NCBI RefSeq assembly: GCF_001422925.1
Contig: NZ_LMNI01000001.1
Coordinates: 428,087 to 492,086, forward strand
Length of the DNA stretch: 64,000 nt
Origin: Microbacterium sp. Leaf288
Lineage (GTDB): Bacteria; Actinomycetota; Actinomycetes; Actinomycetales; Microbacteriaceae
Direction: 5' to 3'
Within the stretch, counting starts at the first letter, position 1, and each line of letters begins with the position of its first letter. This document shows, piece by piece, positions 31,560 to 40,331 of this stretch. The translations under genes were made by a program, and so were the position numbers. The notes beneath the pieces are model-generated. The model searched no databases. It was not told the origin of the DNA and was given only the letters and a program-made list of their open reading frames with translations.

Positions 31560-31566
31560 CGATGTC

Positions 31567-32994
31567 ATGCTCAACATGGCCGAGGGCATCGCGCGCCTCG
31601 GCGCGCTCGCCGAGTCCCCCGTCGTCTCCACGCTCGCCCGCGCGTTCTCCGACGCCGGGTTCGACCTCGCGATCGTGGGCGGCCCGGTGCGCGACGCGCT
31701 GCTCGGCCGCCCGACGAACGACCTCGACTTCACGACGAACGCGCGCCCCGACGACATCCTCAGGATCGTCAAGCCGATCTCGTCCGCGCGGTGGGACATC
31801 GGCCGCGCGTTCGGCACGATCGGCGCCCGCGTGCACGGCGAGCAGGTCGAGATCACGACGTACCGCGCCGACAGCTACGACGGCGTGACCCGCAAGCCCA
31901 CCGTCGAGTTCGGCGACACCATCGAGGGCGACCTCGTGCGCCGGGACTTCACGGTGAACGCGATGGCGCTGCGCATACCCGGGCAGACGCTGGTCGATCC
32001 CACCGGCGGTGTCGAAGACCTCGTCCGCGGCGTGCTCCGCACCCCGGCCGACCCGGCGGTGAGCTTCGGCGACGATCCGCTCCGGATGCTGCGCGCCGCC
32101 CGCTTCGCGTCTCAGCTCGGTTTCGCCGTGGACCCCGCCACCGAGGCCGCGATGCAAGAGCTCCGCGCGACGCTCGAGATCGTGAGCCCCGAGCGCATCC
32201 AGGGCGAGCTCGTGAAGCTGCTCGCGACCGACGACCCCGTGCGAGGCATCCGCCTGCTCGTCGATACGGGACTCATGGCCGAGTTCCTGCCCGAGATCCC
32301 CGCGCTGCAGCTCGAGGTCGATGAGCACCACCACCACAAGGATGTCTACGAGCACTCCCTCACGGTGCTGCGGCAGGCGATCCAGCTCGAGAAGAGCCGG
32401 AATCCGGATGCTGCACCCGACGTCGCGCTCCGTCTCGCGTCGCTGCTGCACGACATCGGCAAGCCGGCGACCCGCCGCCTCGAGCCGGGCGGCGGCGTCA
32501 CGTTCTACCACCACGACCTCAAGGGCGCGCGGCTGGCCCGCAAACGCCTGCAGGAGCTGCGCTTCGACTCGGCGACCATCGCGACCGTGAGCCGGCTCAT
32601 CGAGCTGCACCTGCGCTTCTTCGGGTACTCCGAGGGTGCCTGGACCGACTCGGCGGTGCGCCGGTACGTCCGCGACGCCGATGCCGAGCTCGATCGCCTG
32701 CACATCCTCACGCGCGCCGACGTCACGACCCGCAACGTCAAGAAGGCCACGCGCCTCGCGCGCGCCTACGACGACATCGAGCGCCGCATCGCCGAGCTCG
32801 CGGCCCAGGAGCAGCTCGATGCGATGCGCCCCGAGCTCGACGGCAACCGCATCCAGGAGGTGCTGGGCCTGAAGCCCGGCCGCGAGGTGGGCGAGGCGTA
32901 CAAGTTCCTCCTCGACCTCCGCCTCGACGAGGGCGTGGTCGGCGAGGACGAGGCAGAGCGGCGCCTGCGGGAGTGGTGGGCCGCGCGCGCCTGA
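31567..32994 (+). CDS. cca: CCA tRNA nucleotidyltransferase
   Basis: A 475-aa class II CCA-adding enzyme that builds or repairs the 3' CCA end of tRNAs from CTP and ATP. The N-terminal polymerase-beta head shows the nucleotide-binding signature AIVGGPVRDALLGR and the metal-binding pair DLDF. The template region has RRDFTVNAMAL and the DDPLRMLRAARFASQLGF segment. An HD domain follows, with SLLHDIGKP and nearby histidines, as in many bacterial members. The ATG at 31567 is chosen because a TAGGCT -10 lies 7 nt upstream; a further in-frame ATG lies at 31576. In relatives this gene, as I recall, lies close to the DUF6049/murJ genes; here the giant gene lies in between. It converges with the PIN toxin gene, with only 6 bp separating the stop codons. 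Confidence 0.95.
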   Translation: MLNMAEGIARLGALAESPVVSTLARAFSDAGFDLAIVGGPVRDALLGRPTNDLDFTTNARPDDILRIVKPISSARWDIGRAFGTIGARVHGEQVEITTYRADSYDGVTRKPTVEFGDTIEGDLVRRDFTVNAMALRIPGQTLVDPTGGVEDLVRGVLRTPADPAVSFGDDPLRMLRAARFASQLGFAVDPATEAAMQELRATLEIVSPERIQGELVKLLATDDPVRGIRLLVDTGLMAEFLPEIPALQLEVDEHHHHKDVYEHSLTVLRQAIQLEKSRNPDAAPDVALRLASLLHDIGKPATRRLEPGGGVTFYHHDLKGARLARKRLQELRFDSATIATVSRLIELHLRFFGYSEGAWTDSAVRRYVRDADAELDRLHILTRADVTTRNVKKATRLARAYDDIERRIAELAAQEQLDAMRPELDGNRIQEVLGLKPGREVGEAYKFLLDLRLDEGVVGEDEAERRLREWWAARA

Positions 32995-33000
32995 TCCCCT

Positions 33001-33555
33001 TCAGAGCGCGTGCAGATGCACCCCGACCCGCTCGGCGAAGGCGGGGCATCCGGCGGTGGTGAGCGCCTCCGTGATCGGCTCCGGGCGGCCCTCTCGCGTT
33101 CGGCGGGCGCGTGCGTGCTGCTCGGAGGTCACGTGCCTCACGTCCGCACCCGCGGTGTCGTCGAGGAGGCAGAGGAACTCGTCGGGGCTGTAGACGTCGA
33201 AGGGCGGCGGATCCTCTGCAGCGATCCCGTGAGGGTGGCTCGAGACCAGCACGTGGGCGCCGCCGGTCGCGGCGTCGGCCGCGGCGCGGTGGGGCTCGAC
33301 GGCATCGTCGAGATCGATGTCGGCGCCGACCGACCCGATCATCTCGTCGAGGCTGGTGGCGAGCAGCTCGAGACGTCGCCATGAGGCCGCGCGCCGCGTC
33401 GGCTGCCGCCTCGACCACAGGCGGACGGAGTCCGTCACGACACCCGCGGACGAATGGAGCTGGAACGACCCGGTCTGGTGGCGCAGCAGCGCGAGCCATT
33501 CGTACGGGGTGCGCGCGGCGAGGACGTCGCTGTCGACGAAGACACGGTGCAGCAC
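33001..33555 (-). CDS. PIN-domain protein, probable VapC-like toxin
   Basis: A 184-aa protein that starts MLHRVFVDSDVLAARTPYEWL. This is the first strand and first catalytic aspartate (D8, with D10) of a PIN ribonuclease, followed by the usual helix with an acidic residue. A second acidic cluster, SPDEFLCLLDD, lies about two thirds along and fits the remaining metal-binding positions. PIN toxins cleave RNA with Mg2+ or Mn2+. At 184 aa it is longer than the usual 130-145 aa, and the C-terminal half is less typical. It lies 26 bp downstream of a small excisionase-type DNA-binding gene on the same strand, the arrangement of a type II toxin-antitoxin pair. The toxin role is inferred from fold and context. 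Confidence 0.75.
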   Translation of the reverse strand: MLHRVFVDSDVLAARTPYEWLALLRHQTGSFQLHSSAGVVTDSVRLWSRRQPTRRAASWRRLELLATSLDEMIGSVGADIDLDDAVEPHRAAADAATGGAHVLVSSHPHGIAAEDPPPFDVYSPDEFLCLLDDTAGADVRHVTSEQHARARRTREGRPEPITEALTTAGCPAFAERVGVHLHAL

Positions 33556-33581
33556 CCGGTCAGACTACCCAGCGAGGGTTG

Positions 33582-34031
33582 TCAATCGGCTCCGAATCCG
33601 GCTCCGAGCTCGTCGTCGAGCTCGCGCAGGGCGTCGAGGGCGTCTCGCCGCGCGCGGGCGCGTGTCCGCCGCAGCGCGAGGACGTCGGCGGTGCGCAGCC
33701 GCGTGTGCGTTCCCACCTGGTGGGAGGCGAGCTCGCCCGACCGCACGAGCTTCATCAAGGTGGGCCGGGACACGCCCACGAGCTCCGCCGCGACGGTGGT
33801 GGTCAGCTCGTCGGGGAGCGTGGCCACCGACACGCGGCCGCGTGCCAATCCCTTGAGGACGTGGGCCAGGAACGACCCCAGATCAGCGGGAACCGCGGTG
33901 TGGGCGCCGTCCTCCGCGGCGACGGTGAACCCGACGGTGCCGAGGTCGGGGACGCGGCGCAGGAGCTCGGCTGCCTGTTCGCGCAGGCCATCTTCGATGA
34001 AGACTGTCCCGTTCGACAACAACACGCTCAT
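33582..34031 (-). CDS. Excisionase-type helix-turn-helix protein, probable antitoxin
   Basis: A 149-aa protein. Residues about 75-125 (TTTVAAELVGVSRPTLMKLV, then RTADVLALRR) are a MerR/excisionase-like winged helix-turn-helix of the HTH_17 kind that binds DNA. The C-terminus is a charged helix rich in Arg, Asp and Glu, a plausible toxin-binding tail. It is followed by the PIN gene 26 bp downstream, so the two probably form one toxin-antitoxin operon with the antitoxin first. The start ATG at 34031 is chosen because the frame upstream (RYRSGGR) carries no family-like sequence. Autoregulation through the repeats at 34,093-34,124 is likely but inferred. Confidence 0.75.
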   Translation of the reverse strand: MSVLLSNGTVFIEDGLREQAAELLRRVPDLGTVGFTVAAEDGAHTAVPADLGSFLAHVLKGLARGRVSVATLPDELTTTVAAELVGVSRPTLMKLVRSGELASHQVGTHTRLRTADVLALRRTRARARRDALDALRELDDELGAGFGAD

Positions 34032-34092
34032 CCGGCCCCCCGACCTGTATCGCGCACCACCCCTGAGCGCTGTACAGGGCAATGCTATCCGG

Positions 34093-34142
34093 TTGCAGTT
34101 GCACGTGGTTGCTTTGCAGTTACATCCGCAACGCGCTAGCGT
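34093..34142. promoter_or_regulatory. Shared regulatory region: 21-bp-spaced direct repeats and the flavohaemoglobin promoter
   Basis: TTGCAGTTGCA (34093-34103) and TTGCAGTTACA (34114-34124) are direct repeats whose starts lie 21 bp apart, two helical turns. The second repeat contains TTGCAG, a -35 candidate placed 17 bp before TAGCGT (34137-34142), a good -10 for the plus-strand haemoglobin gene. The minus strand has TAGCAT (34087-34082), a -10 for the antitoxin operon. A protein bound to the repeats would therefore sit on both promoters. Confidence 0.45.
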
Positions 34143-34181
34143 CGCCCGAGACCGAATCGCCGACGAGGGGACAGGACACAC

Positions 34182-35384
34182 GTGGATGCGGTAGCGCTCA
34201 AGCGGACCTGGAGCCAGGTCGCCGCTCACGGGGACGCGGTCCCCGGGTACTTCTACGCGCACCTCTTCCTCGCCCACCCCGAGACGCGCGACCTGTTCCC
34301 CGTCGCGATGGCGGCGCAGCGCGATCGCCTCGTCAAGGCGCTGGGCCACATGGTGAGCAACGTCGACCGGGTCGGCGACGTCGTGCCCTACATCGAGGAT
34401 CTCGGCCGCGATCACCGCAAGTTCGGCACGATCGCCGGGCACTATCCCGCCGTCGGCGCGTCGCTGCTCGCGACGCTGAAGCATTTCCTCGGCGACGCGT
34501 GGACGGCCGAACTCGCGGCCGACTGGGCCGAGGCCTACGGGCTGATCGCCACCACCATGATCACCGCCGCAGAAGCCGTCGAGTCGCAGCCCGCGACGTG
34601 GGCCGCGGAGGTCGTGGCGACGCAGCGACGGGGAATGGACGTCGGCACCGTGACGATCCGCCCCGACGACCGGTACCGCTACCAGGCCGGCCAGTCGCTG
34701 GCCGTCGAGATCCCGCAGCGGCCCCGGCAGTGGCGCTACCTGTCGCCGACCCATGCCCCCCGCGCCGACGGCACGATCACCTTCCACGTCCAGCTCGTCG
34801 CCGGCGGACAGGTCAGCGGTGCGCTGCTGCGCGACGTGAAGGCGGGCGATCGCGTGCGCCTCGGCCCGCCGATCGGCGAGCTGCTCACCCTCCCCTTCGA
34901 CAGCGAGTGGCCGGACCTCCTCCTCGTCGCCGGCGGCACCGGTCTTGCGCCGCTGCTCGCCGTGATCGACCAGGTCGCCGCGCGCCACGCGGCCCGCGGG
35001 AACGGCCCGCGCGTCGCGCTCTACCAGGGCGTGCGGCACCCGTGGGGTTTCTACGCGAAGCCCGAACTCGAGCGGTACGCCGACGCGGGATGGCTCGATG
35101 TCGAGTACGGCGTGTCGGACGACCCGTCGTTCCCCGGGCGCCGCGGCCTGATCGGCGACCTCGCGGCCGCAGACGGCCCGTGGGATGAGCGTCTGGCGAT
35201 GGTGTGCGGATCGCCGCGCATGGTCGACCACACCATCGCGGCCCTGCGCCGCGCAGGCCTCGACGAGCACCGCATCCGCAGCGAGAAGTACGAAGACCCG
35301 TTCACCCAGCAACCCAGCGCCGCCGCCGGACGAGCAGACTCCCCGGAGCTCGTCCGCCCCGCCGTCTCGCTGGGAGTCCAGTAG
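34182..35384 (+). CDS. hmp: Flavohaemoprotein (nitric oxide dioxygenase)
   Basis: A 400-aa protein with a globin domain (about 1-135), an FAD-binding reductase domain (about 150-245) and an NAD-binding domain (about 255-365), the standard flavohaemoglobin order and length. The globin part has the probable proximal histidine H78 in DHRKFG, and Y88 in HYPAVG, which in the family contacts that histidine. The flavin domain has RYLSPT at the FAD site; the NAD domain has LLLVAGGTGLAPLLA and AMVCGSPRM. Family members convert nitric oxide and oxygen to nitrate at the expense of NAD(P)H. The GTG start has AGGA 5 nt upstream. The stop is 12 bp before a DivIVA-like gene, and a truncated haemoglobin follows, so the three are probably co-transcribed. 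Confidence 0.92.
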   Translation: MDAVALKRTWSQVAAHGDAVPGYFYAHLFLAHPETRDLFPVAMAAQRDRLVKALGHMVSNVDRVGDVVPYIEDLGRDHRKFGTIAGHYPAVGASLLATLKHFLGDAWTAELAADWAEAYGLIATTMITAAEAVESQPATWAAEVVATQRRGMDVGTVTIRPDDRYRYQAGQSLAVEIPQRPRQWRYLSPTHAPRADGTITFHVQLVAGGQVSGALLRDVKAGDRVRLGPPIGELLTLPFDSEWPDLLLVAGGTGLAPLLAVIDQVAARHAARGNGPRVALYQGVRHPWGFYAKPELERYADAGWLDVEYGVSDDPSFPGRRGLIGDLAAADGPWDERLAMVCGSPRMVDHTIAALRRAGLDEHRIRSEKYEDPFTQQPSAAAGRADSPELVRPAVSLGVQ

Positions 35385-35396
35385 AGCGAAGGCGAA

Positions 35397-36125
35397 ATGA
35401 CCGCGATCCAATCCGTATCCACCACACCGGAGACGCTGCGCGCCGCGTCGTTCTCGGACGAGCGCCACGGCTACTCCCGCGGCGAGGTCGACGCACTGCT
35501 GACCGCCGCGGCCGACGCCCTCGAGGTCGCCTGGCGCGAGAACGCCGCGCTGACCGCCAGCGGCGTGAGCGCGGACGAGGGCGAGATCTCGAGCCGCGCC
35601 GTGCTGCTGCTCAGCAGCGCGCAGCGCATCGCCGACGACGCCGTCGCCGAGGCCGAGTCCTACGCCCGCGACCTCATCGAGACCGCGCGCAAGCAGTACC
35701 GCGAGATCGTCGAGCGGGCGCAGCAGGTCGCCCACTCGATCGAGAAGGAAGCGGCGGCGCACCCGGCTCAGGTCGCGGTGGCCCCGGCCGGCGCCCCCGC
35801 GGCGGGCGCCCCCGCCCCCGCATCCGCCTCGCAGCCGGGACCCGCGGACCGGTCGCCCGCGCTCGCGTTCGCGACCGACGACCTCGAGGTCGCGGGGCCC
35901 GCTTCGCCGGAGGACGTGGTGCGCGCCCGCCAGTTCGCCCGCATGGCCAGCGCGCAGGTGCACTCGCTGCTGGAGTCGATCGAACGGGAACTCGGACGCC
36001 TCGGCGCCACCCCTGCGCGAACGACGCCGACGACGCCGACGACGCCGACGACGGCTGCGCCCCTCCCCGCTCCTGCGAACCCCTCGGACGAGGGCCGCCG
36101 GCGGCGCAGCGACGTCGAATACTGA
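35397..36125 (+). CDS. DivIVA-like coiled-coil protein
   Basis: A 242-aa soluble protein. Residues about 15-50 (ASFSDERHGYSRGEVDALLTAA) resemble the DivIVA N-terminal membrane-binding motif, where a short hydrophobic/basic loop precedes a coiled coil. The predicted coiled coil spans about 45-120 (RIADDAVAEAESYARDLIE, then RKQYREIVERAQQVAHSIEKE). An Ala/Pro-rich linker, a second short helix (about 175-200) and a Thr/Pro tail follow. The Thr/Pro tail is encoded by a 9-bp ACGACGCCG unit repeated almost four times (36,021-36,053). It sits between two haemoglobin genes, 12 bp after the first and 43 bp before the second. Classical DivIVA marks cell poles; the role here is unknown and a scaffold for the haemoglobins is only speculation. 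Confidence 0.65.
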   Translation: MTAIQSVSTTPETLRAASFSDERHGYSRGEVDALLTAAADALEVAWRENAALTASGVSADEGEISSRAVLLLSSAQRIADDAVAEAESYARDLIETARKQYREIVERAQQVAHSIEKEAAAHPAQVAVAPAGAPAAGAPAPASASQPGPADRSPALAFATDDLEVAGPASPEDVVRARQFARMASAQVHSLLESIERELGRLGATPARTTPTTPTTPTTAAPLPAPANPSDEGRRRRSDVEY

Positions 36126-36168
36126 ACGACCCGCACGACGACATCCCCCTCACGATCGGAGCATCCGC

Positions 36169-36546
36169 ATGACTGACACGAGCGAAGCGACCCTGTACCA
36201 GCGCCTCGGCGAAGGCGCGGGCATCGCCGCGGTGGTCGACGGCCTCTACAGCCGCATCATGGCCGACGAGACGCTGGCCCCCTTCTTCGAGCACACCCGC
36301 ATGATCGAGCAGAAGCGCCACATGGCGCTCTTCCTCGCCGCCGCGGCCGGAGGTCCGGACGGGTACAAGGGCAAGGACCTCGGCGTCGCCCACGCGGGTC
36401 GCGGCATCTCCGACGCCGACTTCGACCGCGTCATCGGCCACGCGGCGGCGGCGCTCGCCGAAGCGGGCGTGGACGCCGACGCGATCGACCAGGTGGCCGG
36501 CGCGCTCATGCCGCTGCGCGCGCAGGTCACCAGCGCGGCGGCGTAG
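36169..36546 (+). CDS. glbN: Group I truncated haemoglobin
   Basis: A 125-aa 2-on-2 globin. It opens with LYQRLGEGAGIAAVVDGLYSRIM, where Y27 fits the distal TyrB10. It continues with PFFEHTRMIEQKRHMALFL, the AGGPDGYKGKDL loop and AHAGRGI with H75 as the probable proximal histidine. These are the group I (trHbN) landmarks. In mycobacteria trHbN oxidises nitric oxide to nitrate with bound oxygen. The pairing with a flavohaemoglobin upstream suggests a shared nitric-oxide or oxygen-handling role. GGAG lies 7 nt before the ATG. It is the third gene of the probable hmp operon and is followed 54 bp later by a GAF-domain regulator gene. Confidence 0.92.
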   Translation: MTDTSEATLYQRLGEGAGIAAVVDGLYSRIMADETLAPFFEHTRMIEQKRHMALFLAAAAGGPDGYKGKDLGVAHAGRGISDADFDRVIGHAAAALAEAGVDADAIDQVAGALMPLRAQVTSAAA

Positions 36547-36600
36547 CACCGCCCGCACCTACACTGGAGGCACGCTCCACCGACGTCGATCGGAGCCGCC

Positions 36601-38001
36601 GTGTCATCATCCTGGTCGCAGCGCCGCGAGGTGTCGCCCGAGACCTCCCGTCTGCTGATCGAGCGCGCCCACGAGGAGCTCGTGGCGGGCAACGCCGCAG
36701 ATGAGCGATTGCGCGACGTCCGGCTGTTGGTGCGCGACTCGTGGCGCCGCTCGCTCGACAGCCTCGTCGGTGCCGAAGCGCTGCCGCCCCTCGACCTGAC
36801 GGCCGAGGAGCTCGAGGCGTACCGGCGCGCCCACCCGCTCGCCGCGGTGATCGACATGGTGCGCGGTCTGCTGCTCCCGGGCGAGGCATCCGAATCCGGG
36901 GTCGTCGTCGCGGTGGGCGACGCCGCCGGGCGCCTGCTGTGGGTGGAGGGCGACCGCAACGTGCGGCGTCTCACCGGTGACATGGGTTTCGTCGAGGGCG
37001 CGAACTGGTCGGAGGACGCGGTCGGCACCGCCGCCCCCGGCACCGCGATCACGCTCGACCGGTCCGTGCAGATCACCGGTGCCGAGCACTTCAACCGGCT
37101 CGTGCAGCCGTGGTCGTGCAGCGCTGCGCCCGTGCACGATCCTGAGACGCGGCGCATCCTCGGGGTGATCGACGTGACCGGCGGCCTCGAGGCCGTCACC
37201 CCGCAGGCGCAGCTGCTGGTGGATGCCACGGCCCGGGCGATCGAGGGAGAACTCCTCGTCGCGCGCCTCCGAGCCCGCGCCGAGCCGCCGCGACCCGCGC
37301 GTCGTGCGCCCGCCCGGCGGGTGGAGCCGACGCGCGCGACACTGCGGGTGCTGGGTCGCGACCGTGCCCAGCTCGAGGTGACGGGCGAGGGCTTCGAGAC
37401 CGTGTCGGAGCTCGGTCCGCGCCACGCCGAGCTGCTGCTCATGCTCGCGGTGCATCGCCAGGGCCTGTCTGCCGAGCGGCTCGGCGACCTCGTGTACGGC
37501 GAATCGGCGGGGGACGCAGCTGGGCCCCCGCACCGAGAGGCTCCGCGCGGCGCGCCAGCGCCGCGTGGAGGAGGAGCCGGGACCGTCACCCTCCGCGCCG
37601 AGATGGTGCGCCTCAGAAAGGCGCTGACGACAGCCGCCCCCGCGCTCGTGCCCGAGTCCCGGCCGTACCGGCTCGGCGTCGAGGTCGAGACCGATGCGCA
37701 CCAGGTGCTGTCGCTCCTCGACCGGGGCGCGCACCGCGTCGCACTGGCCGCCTACCGCGGTGATGTGCTGCCCGACTCGGTCGCGCCCGGGGTGGAGGAG
37801 TTCCGCGACACCGTCCGGGTCGCGCTGCGCGAAGCGCTCATGGCCGAGGCATCCGTCGACGTCCTCCTCGCCTTCGCCGAGACGGATGCCGCCGCCGACG
37901 ACGTCGAGCTGCTCCGGCTGTGCCTGTCGATGCTGCCCGCCCGCTCGCCGCGCCGCGCCGGCCTCGTCGCGAGGATCGAGAGGCTCGAAGCGGACGACTG
38001 A
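36601..38001 (+). CDS. GAF-domain transcriptional regulator of the adjacent aldehyde dehydrogenase
   Basis: A 466-aa protein. An N-terminal helical region holds [14 protein letters not shown], typical of AcoR-like sensors. A GAF domain (about 75-220) contains the conserved [19 protein letters not shown] and [13 protein letters not shown] segments. The C-terminal half (about 260-466) shows a winged-helix-like stretch ([24 protein letters not shown], then [15 protein letters not shown]). There is no sigma-54 activator (AAA+) domain. Proteins of this type sit beside ExaC-like aldehyde dehydrogenases in actinobacteria and are taken to control them. GTG 36601 has GGAG 5 nt upstream. About 23 extra residues rich in Pro, Gly, Ala and Arg interrupt the C-terminal domain near 37,510-37,580; this may be an insertion. 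Confidence 0.75.
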   Translation: MSSSWSQRREVSPETSRLLIERAHEELVAGNAADERLRDVRLLVRDSWRRSLDSLVGAEALPPLDLTAEELEAYRRAHPLAAVIDMVRGLLLPGEASESGVVVAVGDAAGRLLWVEGDRNVRRLTGDMGFVEGANWSEDAVGTAAPGTAITLDRSVQITGAEHFNRLVQPWSCSAAPVHDPETRRILGVIDVTGGLEAVTPQAQLLVDATARAIEGELLVARLRARAEPPRPARRAPARRVEPTRATLRVLGRDRAQLEVTGEGFETVSELGPRHAELLLMLAVHRQGLSAERLGDLVYGESAGDAAGPPHREAPRGAPAPRGGGAGTVTLRAEMVRLRKALTTAAPALVPESRPYRLGVEVETDAHQVLSLLDRGAHRVALAAYRGDVLPDSVAPGVEEFRDTVRVALREALMAEASVDVLLAFAETDAAADDVELLRLCLSMLPARSPRRAGLVARIERLEADD

Positions 38002-38011
38002 CCCTCCTCCC

Positions 38012-38065
38012 GCTGGTCGAGCGAGCGGGGAACGCGGTCGTTGAGCGAGCTCGGGAGTCGAAACG
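38012..38065. repeat. Dispersed intergenic repeat (REP-like), two half units
   Basis: Two related units follow one another: GCTGGTCGAGCGAGCGGGG starting at 38,012, and GGTCGTTGAGCGAGC starting at 38,036 and running on to GTCGAAACGC. The words GTCGAGCGAGC and GAGTCGAAACG recur, as far as I recall, in intergenic repeats of Microbacteriaceae. No other copy was seen in this window. Confidence 0.4.
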
Positions 38066-38091
38066 CAGAGACGGAACGCCCCGGACGAGGT

Positions 38092-38124
38092 CGCAACATC
38101 ATGCAACGTTGCGCGGCCTACCTT
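38092..38124 (+). promoter_or_regulatory. Palindromic operator and -10 upstream of the aldehyde dehydrogenase
   Basis: GCAACGTTGC (38103-38112) is a perfect 10-bp palindrome. CGCAAC at 38092-38097 also pairs with GTTGCG at 38108-38113. Directly downstream, TACCTT (38119-38124) fits a -10, about 50 nt before the ATG. The palindrome occupies the -35 to spacer region, so a bound regulator, perhaps the upstream GAF protein, would contact polymerase. Confidence 0.4.
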
Positions 38125-38174
38125 CGACGCATCGCGACGACGACCGTCGCGGACAGCGTCGAAGGAGACCAGCA

Positions 38175-39725
<1,551 letters not shown>

Positions 39726-39733
39726 GCCGACGC

Positions 39734-40153
39734 ATGTCAGACACGACGTACTTCAGCAGGGTGGCCGTGACGGATGCTGCGGCCGCCCTGCTGCGGCAGC
39801 TGACGGTGCAGCACGGTCCGCTGATGTTCCACCAGTCCGGCGGCTGCTGCGACGGCAGCGCCCCGATGTGCTTCCCGATCGGCATGTTCATCGTCGGTCC
39901 CTCCGACGTGCGGCTGGGCGACCTCGACGTCGGCCTGGACGACCCGATCGAGGTGTTCATCTCGCAGGCCCAGTTCGAGTACTGGAAGTACACGCACCTC
40001 ACCATCGACGTCGTCCCCGGCAGGGGCGCGGGCTTCAGCGTGGAGGGTCCGACGGGCAGCCGGTTCATCATCCGCAGCCGCATGCTCGAGGACGCAGAGC
40101 TCGTGCATTTCGGCCTCGGACCAGGGATGTCAGGGGGCAGTTCGCCCCGCTGA
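39734..40153 (+). CDS. DUF779 family protein
   Basis: A 139-aa soluble protein with the DUF779 signatures FHQSGGCCDGSAPMCFP and QFEYWKYTHLTIDVVPGRG. The Cys-Cys pair followed by a third cysteine could bind a metal or serve redox chemistry, but this is inferred. The gene lies 8 bp after the ExaC-type aldehyde dehydrogenase, an association seen repeatedly for this family, so it probably assists or protects that enzyme. No ribosome-binding site of note precedes the ATG (CCGACGC), so translation may be coupled to the upstream gene. Confidence 0.88.
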   Translation: MSDTTYFSRVAVTDAAAALLRQLTVQHGPLMFHQSGGCCDGSAPMCFPIGMFIVGPSDVRLGDLDVGLDDPIEVFISQAQFEYWKYTHLTIDVVPGRGAGFSVEGPTGSRFIIRSRMLEDAELVHFGLGPGMSGGSSPR

Positions 40154-40242
40154 ACGGGCATCCGGCTCGATCGCGAGCGGGCAGGCGACTTGCGACGAGT
40201 GACCCGGTGGGCCGGGCGGGTGTTCGCGCCCCGCCGGCGGTC

Positions 40243-40316
40243 ACATCATGTGTTCTCGCCGAGATCACACGTTCGGCGCGTGAACGACGTGTGATCTCGG
40301 CGACATCATGTGTTCT
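40243..40316. repeat. Composite palindromic element between convergent genes
   Basis: ACATCATGTGTTCT occurs at 40243-40256 and again at 40303-40316 as a perfect direct repeat. Between the copies lie the arms of a perfect 13-bp inverted repeat, GCCGAGATCACAC (40258-40270) and GTGTGATCTCGGC (40289-40301). The 18-nt loop contains a further short pairing, GTTC with GAAC. It lies between the DUF779 gene and the convergent FBP gene, so it may end both transcripts. The flanking direct repeats look like a small dispersed repeat unit. Confidence 0.6.
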
Positions 40317-40331
40317 GAACCGGACGCGGCG

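Noticed and set aside
33582..35963. A 793-codon minus-strand frame spanning the flavohaemoglobin
   Set aside because: Only its last 149 codons, from ATG 34031, look like a real protein (excisionase-type). The rest is antisense to the clearly coding haemoglobin gene.
36021..36053. ACGACGCCG tandem repeat as a regulatory element
   Set aside because: It lies inside the DivIVA-like coding frame and encodes a Thr/Pro linker, so a coding explanation is enough.
37849..37889. Hairpin formed by GGCATCCGTC and GACGGATGCC
   Set aside because: The arms lie within the GAF-regulator coding sequence with a 20-nt loop, and are best explained as two ordinary copies of the frequent GCATCCG word.
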